Assembly (NCBI GenBank): GCA_022059125.1
Contig: JAEUWY010000004.1
Location: 2,852,001-2,916,000, forward strand
Reading direction: 5' to 3'
Source of the DNA: Corynespora cassiicola
Lineage: Eukaryota; Ascomycota; Dothideomycetes; Pleosporales; Corynesporascaceae
Length of the DNA: 64,000 bases
Positions within the stretch are counted from its first letter, which is position 1. Every line of letters begins with the position of its first letter. The translations under genes were made by a program, and so were the position numbers. Of the stretch, positions 10,735 through 22,677 are shown piece after piece. The notes beneath the pieces were generated by a model, which searched no databases, was not told where the DNA came from, and saw nothing but the letters and a program-made list of their open reading frames with translations.

Positions 10735-12950
10735 ATGGTAGCGAATCATCAGATGGAACTTATGGAGAGAGCTAGAGCTTCTGCGACTTTCGATACGTAC
10801 GAAATGACGTGCCTTCTCTACGGGGGGTAAGTGCATGCTATGGCAAACCACGAGCGTTACAAATTAGTCTGTTGGGTTTCGTCCTTTCATTGTGCTAACT
10901 GTACATTCAGAGATGAGATTGTCGCAAAGCGAAGAGCCGCCTTTGATCGTGTTGAAAAGCTTGCCGGTATCCACGATACATCAAAACTTCCGCTGTGCTA
11001 TGCCAAAACAGACCGCGAAGAGCAGTACGTGGAAGGATTGCGAGTAGGCAAGGCCGCATATGATGATGGCATGAAACATAGACACGACTTTTTTGACCAC
11101 ATGACACCGCGATTTGCCCTTGCCAATGCGAGGTGAGAATTCATACACAACTGGGCTGATCCAAAAGCTTACAGGAGTAGCCCATTCGGACTGGTGAAGC
11201 TCATGTTTGAGCCCGCTATTCAGCTTAACGGATCGAAAGAACAGCAAGACAAATGGCTCTCACTCTCTAGGGATGGCAGGATATTGGGAACATATTGCCA
11301 GACCGAGCTGGCACACGGAACGTTCGTTCGAGGGATCGAAACGACTGCGACCTTCGATCCGGATAAGGACGAGTTCGTGATTCATTCGCCGACACTAGGT
11401 TCGACAAAGTTTTGGCCAGCAAGTCTTGGATACTCCACCACACACGCTATTGTCATGGCTCGCTTGATTGTATCGCAGAAAGATCACGGGCCGCACATGT
11501 TCATTGTCCCAGTGAGGTCTCCAGACGATGGCACACCAATGCCAGGCATCAAGATGGGAGACGTCGGCTTGAAAATGTCGTAAGTAATCACACCTCTTAC
11601 AGATGTATATTTCCCTTACTGACTCTACGCAGATATAACGGTATGGATAATGGCTTCGCTTCCTTTGATCACGTTCGGGTTCCTCGCACGCATATGCTCA
11701 TGGGGCATGCGAAGCTTTCAAGGGAAGGCATCTACTCGGGAAACCCACAGCAAGCCAAGCTATCGTACTCTACGATGATGATGGTCCGCGGAATAATCAT
11801 TCGAGTGTCGGCCTTGCAGCTTGCTCAAGCGACAACAATTGCGACGAGATACTCCGCCGTTAGAGACCAAGGCTTTGGTCCATCAGGCATTGCGTCGACA
11901 GAGACGCCCATTCTGCAGTACAAGTCACAGCATTTTCGCTTGCTCACTCAGATTGCCAAGTCCTATGCCATCCTATTTGCCTGGCGTGGATTCGATGCCG
12001 ACTACACAAATCTGAGGCAACAGCAGATGAACCTTGACCATTCCTCTCTGGCATATGTGCATGCATTGTCTGCAGGGCTCAAGGCGTGGTCCTCGCAGGA
12101 AGCCTCTGCTGGCGCCGAAGATGCTCGGAAATGCTGTGGCGGCCAGGGATTTCTCATAATATCCGGCCTTCCTGATATTGTGGCGTCGGTAACTGCTGCC
12201 GCCACGTTTGAAGGCGAAAACTATGTCATGTGGCAGCAAAATGCGAGATATCTTTTCAAATGCATCAGATTGGCAAGAGAAGGCAAGAAGCTGGATCCTC
12301 GAATGGAATACCTGGCTGGCCAAGTTGTCTCGTCTCCAGGCGGCACTGCCACCAAGGAAGATTTGCTTGATCCGGAATACCAACTCTCAATCTACCGTCT
12401 CCGTGCCCGGAATATGGTTCTCGCTGCTTATGATGCTCTGCAGAAATCTGAGAGGAGCCCTGCTGATGCCTGGAATGAGCACATGATGGCCATAATTTCA
12501 GCTTGTCGCGCGCACAACGACTACATAGTGCTGGAATCATTTATATGTGCAGTAGAAAATCTTTCTCAATCCTCACAGCAACTCCGGGGAGTTCTGAATG
12601 ATCTTCGCTCTCTGTTTGCGCTGTCCACTGTCACCAACCCGTTTACAGTCGATGCGGCATCCTTTCTTTTGACTGGTGCTGTGTCTTTGGAGGAAGTGGA
12701 AATGATTCGCTCGCTAGTCAACGACCTATTGGAAAGGCTCCTTCCAAATTCCATTGCCCTGACGGACGCATGGGACTTTTCCGATGCCAGTCTCTGCAGT
12801 TCCCTGGGTATGAAAGATGGAAACGCGTACGAAACGACAATGAAGTGGATTTCGCAGATGCCAATCAATAAATCTACATGGGAGAAAAATGGAGGAGTAC
12901 ACGGTGGCTGGAAGACATGGGTCGATCCAATTCTCAAAGCCAAACTCTAG
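10735..12950 (+). CDS. Peroxisomal acyl-CoA oxidase
   Basis: Exons 10735-10826, 10911-11132, 11175-11579 and 11633-12950 give 678 residues. The enzyme catalyses the first, FAD-dependent step of peroxisomal beta-oxidation, passing electrons to oxygen. Visible family blocks are DFFDHMTPR, the FAD/substrate segment YCQTELAHGTFVRG, the MLMGHA block and the catalytic-base segment TFEGENYVMWQQ. The protein ends in AKL, a canonical PTS1 peroxisome signal. An ATG at 10588 is in frame and would add 49 residues, but those residues look non-coding and would contain the TATA box. The start at 10735 (ELMERARASATFD soon after) fits the family. Exon 3 might instead begin at 11178. Confidence 0.9.
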
Positions 12951-13529
12951 GGACGTTTCGGGTTAAACAAAGTATTGACCATGGTTTAGATGCAGTGGGG
13001 CGGTCAGGCGAATTACAAATGACGCAGGAGATTACTGGACGTGGTGATATGCCCTGACTGAGCATCAATAGTCCGTCGTGTCGCGGATGTTCCGGAGGCC
13101 CGCGTGTTGCGTTGTTTTTTGTCTCGTCGATACCGAATGCAAGAATGTTCAATGGAAAAGGTTCGGCCAAAGCCAAAATACGTTCACTATACAGACAAGA
13201 ACACTTGGCATACATCGTAGTGTTGCAGGTATGAATCGTAACATATACCTTTTCCTGCCCACCGACTTCCTATCGCGACCCAGATGCGTGGTGTTGAATC
13301 GACCCCGCACGCGTCGCCACCCGAACAAGCATTCCCCACCAAGGCTTGTCTGCCGGCCCCGACCGCGGATCATTGCCCCCGGCTTGCAAGGCGCAGCCGT
13401 AGTAGCCCTCGCAGAAGCAGGCAGACCACATCATGGCTAATGACCATGAACCTGTCTTCTTAAGCGCCATGGCACCCACATCCGAGGCCTTCCCATCCCC
13501 CAAGCCTCCTGGCAAGACATACGAGCACC
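12951..13529. other. Intergenic, no gene seen
   Basis: This is the acyl-CoA oxidase 3' flank and the leader of the next gene. A competing + frame at 13433-13741 overlaps the next gene out of frame and looks spurious. Confidence 0.5.
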
Positions 13530-14456
13530 ATGCACGACGCGCCGCCTTATTCACCGAATGCCACGTCCAGCGAGCGCCGTCTACCAAACGACTATCAGCT
13601 CACAAGAGTTGGAGAGACGGAAGAAGACCCGCTAGCGAGCCTGTCCAGAGCAAAGACGAACAGCAGCACACACTCTACACCACGGGCGACCACAAGCCAT
13701 CTTTCGCCCCATGGCAATTTTGCTTCGTCTTCGCGCCCTAATGGGCTCACGCAGGTCGTCTCTGCTCCTGCGCGACCTACGCCAGTACACCATCCGGAGC
13801 TTCCGCCCTCGTACGCTCCCGTAGACGAACTCGCCTACATATTCCGACTAGAGGCTCCATTTGTATACACTACGCGGACCAGCAATGTCCCGCGCTACCA
13901 GCTGAGGCAGGATTTTACAAGGTCGGGGAAGCCGCGGAGGTTGAGCATCAGACGGCTCATGGCGAACGAGACGCGGCATGCCTCGTTGCCATCGCCGACT
14001 CTATTCGCACCAGGTCCGCCGCGGATACGTTATGATGATGACGGCACCATGTATGATATCACGTCCTTTGAGATGCGTGGACACCGCGCTTCCACATTGG
14101 CAGGGTCCATAAAGCTGGAGTCGGGGAGGGAGCTGCTGGGACCCAAGTGGACGAGGATTTATCTCTATCGAAAGAGTGCCAGGAGAGACAGTTTGAATCC
14201 AGAGAATGAGGCTAGAATGCACAAGTTTGGGTATCATGCTGACGACGAGTGGGACAAGAAGCTACTGTTCCAGGTGAAGAAAGGGATATGGGAGGTCGGG
14301 GAAGGGAGACAGGTAGCTAGAGAGCATGGAGGGGAGTTTGAGATTGTAGACCTTGGCCTAGATGGTGCGAAGAGGGACCTGCTGATTGCATGCTGGCTCA
14401 TGAAGGTGTGGAATGGCGAGGGTATGAGGTGGGAAGGCGACCTGAAGGGCTGGTAG
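13530..14456 (+). CDS. Conserved-looking fungal protein of unknown function
   Basis: A single exon gives 308 residues. Residues 1-100 are low-complexity Ser/Pro/Thr-rich. Residues 100-308 look folded, with blocks such as ELAYIFRLEAPFVYTT, MYDITSFEMRG, GPKWTRIYLYRK and a C-terminal LLIACWLMKVW. There is no signal peptide or membrane segment. I do not recognise the family. The uninterrupted length, balanced composition of the C-terminal half and a start in acceptable context (GCACCATG) support a real gene. Confidence 0.7.
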   Translation: MHDAPPYSPNATSSERRLPNDYQLTRVGETEEDPLASLSRAKTNSSTHSTPRATTSHLSPHGNFASSSRPNGLTQVVSAPARPTPVHHPELPPSYAPVDELAYIFRLEAPFVYTTRTSNVPRYQLRQDFTRSGKPRRLSIRRLMANETRHASLPSPTLFAPGPPRIRYDDDGTMYDITSFEMRGHRASTLAGSIKLESGRELLGPKWTRIYLYRKSARRDSLNPENEARMHKFGYHADDEWDKKLLFQVKKGIWEVGEGRQVAREHGGEFEIVDLGLDGAKRDLLIACWLMKVWNGEGMRWEGDLKGW

Positions 14457-14979
14457 GCCCTGAAGCTTTGTACCATATAGCTAGCGGTGGATCCGAGACC
14501 AATTGATTTCCATGGCGATAGTCAACCGAGATACCCAGATGGAGCGCCAAGTGGCTGGTGAATAAACCCGTTGTAGCTTGACGCGTCACATCACGCGCTG
14601 TTGTCCCGCATGCGTCGAACTGGGTTGATCGGCCTTTCATCCCATTTCTTTTCGACTCTCAACGCATCCCATCAATCGAACGACCAGGGACGTGGTGTTC
14701 ACCACGGTCTCGCCGCTTACCTGCTGAAACGCCACTGTGCGCACCGCCACAGCCAAGACGGCATCGGAACGCTGCTCGCCCCATGGCTCCTTCGCGTCGC
14801 CCAGGCCCGCCGGCCGCCCCCCAAATGCAGGAGAAGGAAGTCGAGGCCGAGATTCCTGAATTCGCCATGCGATAACCATTCCGCTGGCTCCCGCCCGAAT
14901 GCCGCTGTCGCGTTTTGACACCCCTCGACTGTCTTGATCCACCTGTGCAGACGATACCGAAGCCGCTGCCGCCGCCGCC
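14457..14979. other. Intergenic, leader of the GT31-like gene
   Basis: Nothing coding is supported here. The last 350 bp are C-rich and probably hold the promoter and 5' leader of the downstream glycosyltransferase gene. Confidence 0.5.
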
Positions 14980-17025
14980 ATGCCGCTCTTCACCCCCTCG
15001 CGGGTTGTCGCCGTCGTGCTCACGCTCACGCTGATGAGCTTCATGTGGACATATGGCCTCCCACACCAGCTCGCACAGCCCGCCCTTCCTATTATTAACC
15101 ACGATTCGCCGCAGGGCAAACCCATTACCGAGCCTCTGATCCCGGCGCCCGCGTTCGACACACAAACGGAGGCAAAGGCCACGAACACATTGGGGGAGGT
15201 CGCGGTGACATCCTCAGTAGCTGAGACAGGCGCCCCGGCTGCAGATAAGGAGGATGAAAAAACATCAACGGCTGTTCCTGTGAATGAGAGTGACATACCA
15301 GATGTTTCGGGCGAGGATGGTAGCAAACGGCCAGATGGCAACGGAGAAAAGCCCAAGGAGAGCGGAAAGGAGAGCGATGACTCCAAGGCGACCGCTACAC
15401 CAACTCCCTCGACGCTACAGACGAAAGCGAAGCCCTCGACCGAATTATCGTCCAAGTCGTCAACACCCGCGCCTAAGCCGACCCCCGTCGACCCCAAAAA
15501 GTTTTGCAGGGACGTCAAGGGTGCCCCTAATGTCATGGTCATTGTGCGCACTAGCAAGGCGACTATAGGTGACAAACTGCCTACCAATCTCAAGAAGCTT
15601 CTCGCCTGCGTTCCCAATGTTGCGATCTTCAGCGATCATACGGGCAAGATTGACGACTACGAAGTTCATAACGCCCTGGATGATATTCGCGAAACGACGA
15701 AGACGGCGCATGAGGAGTTCCAAGAATATGAGAAATTGCAGGCTGCCGATTACCAGCCTAAGGAATCACAGGTCAAGGAACTGGACAAGTGGAAGTTCCT
15801 GCCTATGGTGTATAAGGCATACAAGATGAAGCCGGAAGTGAGATTCTACATGTTCATCGAACCGGATACCAGCCTCAGCTGGACCAATACCTTGCAGTGG
15901 ATAGGCCGGCTTGACTACCGAATCCCATACTACAGCGGCGCACCCACCTTCCTCGGAGACGTCAGGTTCGCCCAGCGCGGCTCTGGAATATTGCTTTCGA
16001 ACGGCGCACTTCGGCAGTATGTAAAAGCCTATGACGAGCGATACACACATGACTGGGAGGCTCGCGTCGGAAAGGAGTGCTGTGGAGACATGGTCCTCGC
16101 CACGGCGATGCGGGACGCCCATGTCGAGTTCTATTCAGCGTTTCCGCTTTTGCAAGGCGAAACGCCCTCCTCTTTGGACTGGACATCGCGGCACTGGTGC
16201 GTCCCCATGATATCATGGCATCACTTATCTCCAGAGGAAAACGAACAGCTTTGGGGCCTGCAAAAGAACTGGACAAGTCGTAATGGCTGGGAATTGCCGT
16301 TCCTTTTCCGCAACGCCTTTGAACACTTTGCCGAGCCGCATCTTGTCTCGATGAAGGAAGACTGGGACAACATCAGCTCGGACACCAAGGTCGAAGGACA
16401 GGAGGGCGGGCAAGAAACCAAGGCCAAGGAGGAGAAGGAAAAACAAGACAAGGAAGAGGACAAGGAGAAGGTGTTGCAGGCCGAGAAACTAGAGGAATCT
16501 GCAAAAGCAAAAGAAACAGCGGCAGCGAAGGAGGGGGAAAAGACGGAGGAGGACAAGAAGAAAGAAGAAGCCGAGAGGCTCAAGGAAGCAGCTGCAGGAA
16601 CCAAAAAGCCCGAGGAGTCGGTAAAACCCGAAGAAAGTCAGGAGCTGAAGGCCACCACAACGGCCGAGGAGGCCCCCAAGGAGACTGCTGCTGAGACTCC
16701 CAAGCCAAAGTCTACCGAGGCAAGTGTTTCAAAGAGGGAGACAATTGACTGGGACAAGATTGGCGAGCAAGTCAAGGACGCGGCCGAGAGCGCCGAGACG
16801 TGCAGGTCTCTCTGCGAGCGTGCGGAAGATTGCTTGCAGTGGAAATACACTGACAAGGGCAACGGAGAGTGCCACCTTGGCAAGGTCATCCGTGTAGGCA
16901 GGAAGGCTGAGAGAAAGGAGGGTGAGCCACGTTGGACAAGCGGCTGGATGATCGACAGAATCCAGAAAGTGACCAAAGAATGGAGCAACGATTGCGAAAA
17001 GCCCAAGTGGAAGTTTAATCAATAG
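14980..17025 (+). CDS. GT31-like (DUF604) type II membrane glycosyltransferase
   Basis: One exon gives 681 residues. A single membrane anchor at about residues 8-25 is followed by an acidic Thr/Ser/Pro-rich stem (to about 170). The catalytic-type domain (about 175-470) has RFYMFIEPDTS as the DxD-like nucleotide-sugar/metal motif, then YYSGAPTFLGDVRFAQRGSGILLS and CCGDMVLATAM, typical of fungal beta-1,3-glycosyltransferase-like proteins. A roughly 120-residue Lys/Glu-rich region, probably coiled coil, comes next. The end is a Cys-rich segment (CRSLCERAEDCLQW) like a PAN/apple module. Golgi location is inferred from the topology. Donor and acceptor cannot be told. The Lys/Glu insert before the Cys-rich end is unusual. 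Confidence 0.8.
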   Translation: MPLFTPSRVVAVVLTLTLMSFMWTYGLPHQLAQPALPIINHDSPQGKPITEPLIPAPAFDTQTEAKATNTLGEVAVTSSVAETGAPAADKEDEKTSTAVPVNESDIPDVSGEDGSKRPDGNGEKPKESGKESDDSKATATPTPSTLQTKAKPSTELSSKSSTPAPKPTPVDPKKFCRDVKGAPNVMVIVRTSKATIGDKLPTNLKKLLACVPNVAIFSDHTGKIDDYEVHNALDDIRETTKTAHEEFQEYEKLQAADYQPKESQVKELDKWKFLPMVYKAYKMKPEVRFYMFIEPDTSLSWTNTLQWIGRLDYRIPYYSGAPTFLGDVRFAQRGSGILLSNGALRQYVKAYDERYTHDWEARVGKECCGDMVLATAMRDAHVEFYSAFPLLQGETPSSLDWTSRHWCVPMISWHHLSPEENEQLWGLQKNWTSRNGWELPFLFRNAFEHFAEPHLVSMKEDWDNISSDTKVEGQEGGQETKAKEEKEKQDKEEDKEKVLQAEKLEESAKAKETAAAKEGEKTEEDKKKEEAERLKEAAAGTKKPEESVKPEESQELKATTTAEEAPKETAAETPKPKSTEASVSKRETIDWDKIGEQVKDAAESAETCRSLCERAEDCLQWKYTDKGNGECHLGKVIRVGRKAERKEGEPRWTSGWMIDRIQKVTKEWSNDCEKPKWKFNQ

Positions 17026-17703
17026 CCCAACCGCGTAGAGGTGGATCAGAGATACAAAAGACGGGTTGAAGTTCATGTGCATTGGATCGGATTTCCTCGG
17101 TTACTAGGAGTTTGCGACATTTGTTCCCTTTTTTGATGCCTCTTTCGCATGGGGATCCAGTACGGGATAGATTTGTCTTCGCTGTGTATACTTTGGAGAT
17201 GGCGTGTATTGTATACCCTGTAGTGTATTATGAGCAATCGGGTTGGGTATTTGGTTTGGGATGGGCAAAGGCAATGTTAAATCTTGAGTTGATGTGTACG
17301 CGACGCGTTTCTTCCCCCTCTCACGGTGTCACGAGACCTTGCAGCGCACTCCCACTCTGCCCGATAATCAAGCGGCTCCCCGCTAATGCGGCGCCCCACA
17401 TGCATGCTGGGACGGGTTTGTACAGCCATTGCCAAAAGACGATTGCCACTTCGGGGGTGTTCGGGTCGAGAAGGCTGGCTATTGGTACGTGGACGACGCC
17501 TAATTAAGTAATTAGATTGCTTTGCTGTTCAACACCAGCCTTGGATGAGGCAAGCGATATGAAGTTCGTCATGGGTTCCCTACGGCAGTTCTCAGTACCT
17601 AGTGTCAAAAATCACTGTTGGCACTCCATACATATGTTGTCTGCGGAGTGTTCGAACATGTCGGACTCATGGTAACCCTTGTATTCTTCAACCTGCAGCC
17701 AGT
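17026..17703. other. Intergenic, no gene seen
   Basis: A 141-codon + frame (17082-17507) begins just after the GT31-like stop but shows no domain and reads like untranslated sequence. The rest is promoter for the DUF1996 gene. Confidence 0.5.
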
Positions 17704-18958
17704 ATGGGAAGAATCGCAAACTCTATCACAGCTGTGCTACTAGCGAGCAATGGGGCTGCTCAGATGGCCCGTATGCTGCGCTTTGGCTGCTCCCAACTCG
17801 TTATCGATCGTATTGACCCTTTGGTTCAGCCAGGCATGACCCCTTCTGCACATTTACACCAGATTGTGGGAGGAAACTCGTTTAATGCAAGCATGGAACC
17901 TGTGGCATACGACCTTCCTGCGGTAAGTTCTGCCAAAGAACCCAAAAAGACAGGACAAAAGAAAAGCTTATTGATACCTTTTCAGGAATCGACATGCACG
18001 TCCTGTACGTATAGCGAGGACTTTTCCAACTATTGGACTGCGAATCTATACTTTAGAGCGAGGAATGGAACATTCAAGCGAGTGAATCAGTTTCCCAACG
18101 GCGGGCTTGTGCAGAATGGCGGCATAACAGTGTACTACATTCCGCCATACGACGGCGTGAGCAATGTCACTGCCTTCAAACCAGTAAGGTTCCCCCATCC
18201 CTACCTCATATATCTTCATCGCGTTCGTTGGTAGACATCGATGCTAATATAGATGCCCAGGGCTTCCGTATGTTGGCCGGTTCAGCGTCGCTACGTAGCC
18301 CTACTGGCCAGGCCCCAGGGATTTGCCACAGGTGCTTTGCGGGCTTGAATTTCGAGCCGTTTGGTGGCGCACCGTGTTATGATCGAGAATATGATAGCGC
18401 AGCACTGCCGACAAAGCCATGTCCTGGAGGTATCAGGACCACCATATCGTTCCCCACATGCTGGGATGGGGTGAATTTGGACAGTCCCGACCATCAAAGT
18501 CATGTAGGTCATCTTGGAAAAAGCTAGTTAACAGCGGGAATGTATCAATTACAAGAACTGACACTCCTAAGATCGCCTATCCAACCCCCATTTTCGAACG
18601 CAACGGCCGTTGCCCATCTACCCATCCCGTTCCACTCCCTCAACTTATGTACGAGATCATGTGGGATACGGCCGAGTTCAACGATCCCAATCTCTGGCCC
18701 GAAGACGGATCTCAACCTTTTGTATATTCCCAGGGCGACAAGACTGGGTTTGGGCAGCATGGGGATTACATGTTCGGGTGGAAGGGAGATAGTTTACAGA
18801 AGGCCATGGACGTAAGGTGCGATAATGATGTATGTGACGGGGTATTGGCCCGGCAAACTGACGAGCAGAGCATGAAATGTACAGTGGGACAGACGGTAGG
18901 AGAAGATGTGGAGGGGTGGTTGGAAGGTTTGCCCGGAGGTGTCAAAGTTGATGGGTAA
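17704..18958 (+). CDS. DUF1996 family protein
   Basis: Exons 17704-17922, 17986-18183, 18261-18503 and 18572-18958 give 348 residues. Family blocks are [20 protein letters not shown] near the start, [41 protein letters not shown], the [16 protein letters not shown] region and [14 protein letters not shown] weak hydrophobic N-terminus suggests secretion. The family is widespread in fungi, often secreted or cell-wall associated, with no established reaction. Intron 1 (63 nt) has no stop and keeps frame if retained. There is no WSC domain. Confidence 0.88.
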
Positions 18959-19068
18959 TGGACCCGCAGTGGATGTCTTTGAATAGTGACTATATTGGAA
19001 TCACGAATAGAATGCTTTTACTAGTTTGCCAATTTATACTAAGGGTGTTTCAATGTGATATGAGTGGG

Positions 19069-20802
19069 TTACTCAGCAGTCCAGATGCTGGCACCTTTCT
19101 CCACCCACTCTTCTCTTTCCTTTCCTTCAACATCCTCCTTCTCCTTTGGCTGATCAACAATACCATGATTCTCCTCCGATTTTGGGTCTGGATTCAACCC
19201 CCCTTCTGCGCTCTCGTTCTGGTGCTCGTCCTTTTCCGAGATCGAATTACTGCGCTCGGAGTGTGTTGGCGGCGAAGCATCGTCTTGCTTTACCTTCCAG
19301 AATCTTGCCTTTAAATCCCCATCAACGGTGATATACAGCTTCCTTTTGCCTTCATCATCATATATAACATGAAACCTCTTCTTTACGTACTGTACTTTCG
19401 CACCATGAGGCCTCTTGTACATCTCCTTGACGTTTTTGTAGGTATCGTACACCAATATGGAGTTATCTGACGTCATGAAGTGGAAGTAGCGGCCTTCAGC
19501 ATCCCATCCAGAGTTTCTAATGGCAAGAAATGGATACCGACCTGCGTCGGGTTCAGGGAGAGTGATTTCTTGGAGGATTTTCCCTTGCGGTCCGCCGAAG
19601 GGCGACCAGATGAAACTTGTTCCGCCAAGGGAAAAGGCCAACATTTGATTTGATGGATGCCATTTGAATTTCCGCGCCCAGTCTCTCTTGGCATCATGGG
19701 TAAATGTGGAAATGAGTGATCCGTCGGAGACATGGTGGACCTGGATGGTTCTGCCGCCGTTTGTGCTCCAGACGATGTACGCCGAATCGTGAGAGAACTC
19801 AGCGGACCAAGCTTGGTGTTCTTCGTGCTTTCCTGCAGCCCATTCGAGGTCCCCTGTTTCGGAATTGTATACCCGGATGGTGTTATCCCAGGCTACCGAC
19901 GCAACGTGTAGGCCATCGGGACTGAAGCTGGACCACGTGATGGCGTCCGTGTGACCACGCAGACTGTGCACAGACTTGCCCTTCTCCATGTCCCACACAA
20001 TGACTTGAGGCAATTTCTCGGCCTCTCTCATTCCATTCTGGGTATTGCCGTTGCAATGGTGATAGAGCATGAGCGTGCCCTCTTTATTGAACGGCGTCGA
20101 ACTGAAACTGCCTACAGTTGCATCTTCTAGAATTGTGTTATGCCGGCGACGATGCTCAGAATCGAGTGCCATAAGAGACGTTTTGATTTCCGTATGAAGT
20201 TGCGATCGCGAAACCATTTCTTCTGACCATTCGTGTCGGGACTTGAGCTCAGGAAGGATGAACGAGATGGCTTTACTGGCGAATGCATCCGAATCAATGG
20301 GCTCTTCGTCAACGAGAAGCCGTCCATTTTGATTGAGCTCCCATAAGATACGCTGGCTTTTTCTGCCTTGTCTTCCACATAAACCCATATCGTCCCTAAC
20401 ATTGCTGGTAAGCACATATGTAGGCTTGACTTCCCGTTCCAGTAGCTCTGTATCGTTTTGTGCGTCAAGAGTGGGTCTAAAATGTAGCACACCACTTCCA
20501 TCGAGCTCTTGTCGAAGTTCTTGGGTGGCAATGTCGTAGATTAGAGTTTTCGAGCCTCCGCTAACCGCAAGAAGCTTCCCATCAGAGCTGACTGCACTGT
20601 CGGATAGACCAGGAAACCTCTCGTCTGTACCAAATATCCTTTCGCTCAGGTCTATTGCAGAATCTTCTAGGCCCCATTTTAAAGGATGACCGGGAGCGAA
20701 CTCTGCTGGCCTCCCTGCTACTTGGAAATCGCGTTCCATGTGCAGCGGGAGTTCGTAAGATTCGAAAAAAGCTTCCGACGAGGTAGCCATTTGGTACTTC
20801 AT
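19069..20802 (-). CDS. WD40 repeat protein
   Basis: One exon gives 577 residues. I start at the first ATG of the frame (20802, in ACCATG context). Several beta-propeller blades are visible: AVSSDGKLLAVSGGSKTLIY, a strong WD repeat at HTDAITWSSFSPDGLHVASV, then SAEFSHDSAYIVWS, KFKWHPSNQMLAF and a SILVYDTYK blade. A charged C-terminal tail follows. It probably acts as a protein-interaction scaffold; the partner is unknown. A NACHT/STAND-type N-terminal domain, common with fungal WD40 proteins, is absent. Confidence 0.82.
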   Translation of the reverse strand: MKYQMATSSEAFFESYELPLHMERDFQVAGRPAEFAPGHPLKWGLEDSAIDLSERIFGTDERFPGLSDSAVSSDGKLLAVSGGSKTLIYDIATQELRQELDGSGVLHFRPTLDAQNDTELLEREVKPTYVLTSNVRDDMGLCGRQGRKSQRILWELNQNGRLLVDEEPIDSDAFASKAISFILPELKSRHEWSEEMVSRSQLHTEIKTSLMALDSEHRRRHNTILEDATVGSFSSTPFNKEGTLMLYHHCNGNTQNGMREAEKLPQVIVWDMEKGKSVHSLRGHTDAITWSSFSPDGLHVASVAWDNTIRVYNSETGDLEWAAGKHEEHQAWSAEFSHDSAYIVWSTNGGRTIQVHHVSDGSLISTFTHDAKRDWARKFKWHPSNQMLAFSLGGTSFIWSPFGGPQGKILQEITLPEPDAGRYPFLAIRNSGWDAEGRYFHFMTSDNSILVYDTYKNVKEMYKRPHGAKVQYVKKRFHVIYDDEGKRKLYITVDGDLKARFWKVKQDDASPPTHSERSNSISEKDEHQNESAEGGLNPDPKSEENHGIVDQPKEKEDVEGKEREEWVEKGASIWTAE

Positions 20803-21082
20803 GGTGAATGTAATTTGCAAAATGCGGTTGTTTGGGATGTAGGTGACAGAGTGGTGGCGTTGGAATCTCAAGGTCTAGGTAGTTTGACTGTTGCCTAGAG
20901 CGGGGATGTACATTTTCCAAGCAATGACGTCGCCACCGGAACGTGAACAGAAGACGCTAAAATAAGGCGATTGATATCGCCTTAGAGGGGAGATATCACC
21001 ATTATTTCGTATGAAATGACTAAATGAGTGACTTGTATAGTATTTACAGACGAGATATTCCCTGAATTCCTCCTTCGCACGC

Positions 21083-22677
21083 CTATGGCTGCTTAAAAGT
21101 CGAGCCGATGGGGCCGAATTTGATATTGCTGTACTTCACCTGTGCATTCGCATTTGCAGATTCTACGTCTGCGGGTACACCAGAAGAGGTTGGGCAATCT
21201 CCTCGAGCGACACCAGGTGTGGAAGTATCAGCATCTGTGGGGTATGTGCTGTCGAGCCATAGCATGTTGGCGTAATGATCGTCCCAGAGAGACATTACCA
21301 GAACCATGCCCTTTGCCATGCCTTGTGCCATCGAGTTCATCCCTGTAATTGTTAGTGAAGTTGGAGAGAAGCATGAATAGATACCTGCCTCCGTGATCTT
21401 TGAAAGGATAAACGTCTTCCTTGTGGACTTTGTTCTCAGTGTCGCACCAAGCCTCAGTGATCGAGTTTCCAGTAAGTCCAGAAGTCTTTGGCTGAGGGTT
21501 CTCAATGACATTTCCTCCTTGAACATAGTATCTCTTGATCTCCGAGAGGGTAGACCCAGAGCCAAGGAATTGAGTGACGACTGTGAAAGGCTTGGAAGTA
21601 TCAACAGTCTTGCCTTTTCCATAGAAATCGGTAACACCGAGACGGTAGGGATTAAAGTCACCTGTTCCTTTGGTCAGATTTGTGTAAGATGAAAGCAGAA
21701 ATACGCATACATCCGTTGGGATCACATGGGCCAGCATAGCGTGTTCCGGAGTACGTTCCTCCACCTGAGAGCATCAGTATATAACGACAAAGGATAGTAG
21801 CCAAGCTCACATCCTTCTCCCGTGCATTCGGAAAAAGATACAGTGTCGCATGAATGTGGTGTTAGAGCCGTGGAGATGCTGTTCGCTTCCCACACGTCCA
21901 TCTCGGCGCTATTACCGTTAGTGGGAACATTGGGTGAATGTGCATGCGTCTTACCAGCAAGCGCCACGTTCACCAACGCCAGCATTCTTGTCGTTCGAGG
22001 AAGGCTGCCATCCAACTGCATTTGCCTGCATATATAAGCGAAAGCTTTGTCTTATAATTACTGAAACTGACCTTTCCGTTGATGAACTTCAGGTCTCTGG
22101 GGCATTGCCCGTCACAATAACCTGTACCATACTTTGCACCAGCTGTTCCCTGACCTTTTTGATCCATGACAACAAAATATAGAGCTCCATTCAGTCCACA
22201 GGGTAACTGGCTCACATCCACGTCGAAGGTGAACTCATTCCCGATCAAGTTGAACATTTGGTAGTTGTTGGTATCCTTCATTAGGTACGTTCTGCTGCCA
22301 ATGTTGGTTGAATACGATCCCTTTGTCACAAACTTGAGGGTGAGTCCAGAGCCCGAAGCCGTGATGCCGTAGGTAGCAGAGTAGTCCGCGCCTTCCATAA
22401 CGCAGTTAGATGAACAGTTATCATTGCTGCCACAAACCTCCGAATCCCAGACATTGCCATCATAACAATTCTTGTAGTCTCCCTTGACATGAAGCCAGCG
22501 CCAGTTGGCATCAATTACTATTTCTCCGTTCACAGTCTTGCAGCTGGTACCCCCAGTTCCCGAGCATTGTTGCCAAGTCATTTTAGGGTGGGTCTCGGTT
22601 TGGTAAGAGCCCGTACCTTGGCCATGGACCAAAGGCATGGCGAGGAACGGAGCTAAAAGTAGAGTACGTCGAAGCAT
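21083..22677 (-). CDS. GH7 cellobiohydrolase (reducing-end cellulase) without CBM
   Basis: Six exons (22677-22072, 22025-21955, 21908-21811, 21764-21711, 21661-21389, 21342-21083) give 453 residues. A signal peptide ends at VHGQ, then the GH7 catalytic domain runs to the C-terminus. The catalytic ExDxxE motif is Glu228, Asp230 and Glu233 in EMDVWEANS. The tunnel-loop region and [21 protein letters not shown] match cellobiohydrolases rather than the more open endoglucanases. The protein stops right after GPIGSTF, so it lacks the linker and CBM1 of the classic Trichoderma enzyme. The last intron needs a GC donor (GAG|GCAGGT) to join HGG to MNSMAQGM. Confidence 0.95.

Noticed and set aside
13433..13741. 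102-codon plus frame overlapping the orphan gene at 13530
   Set aside because: It overlaps a longer frame with folded-protein composition and itself has none.
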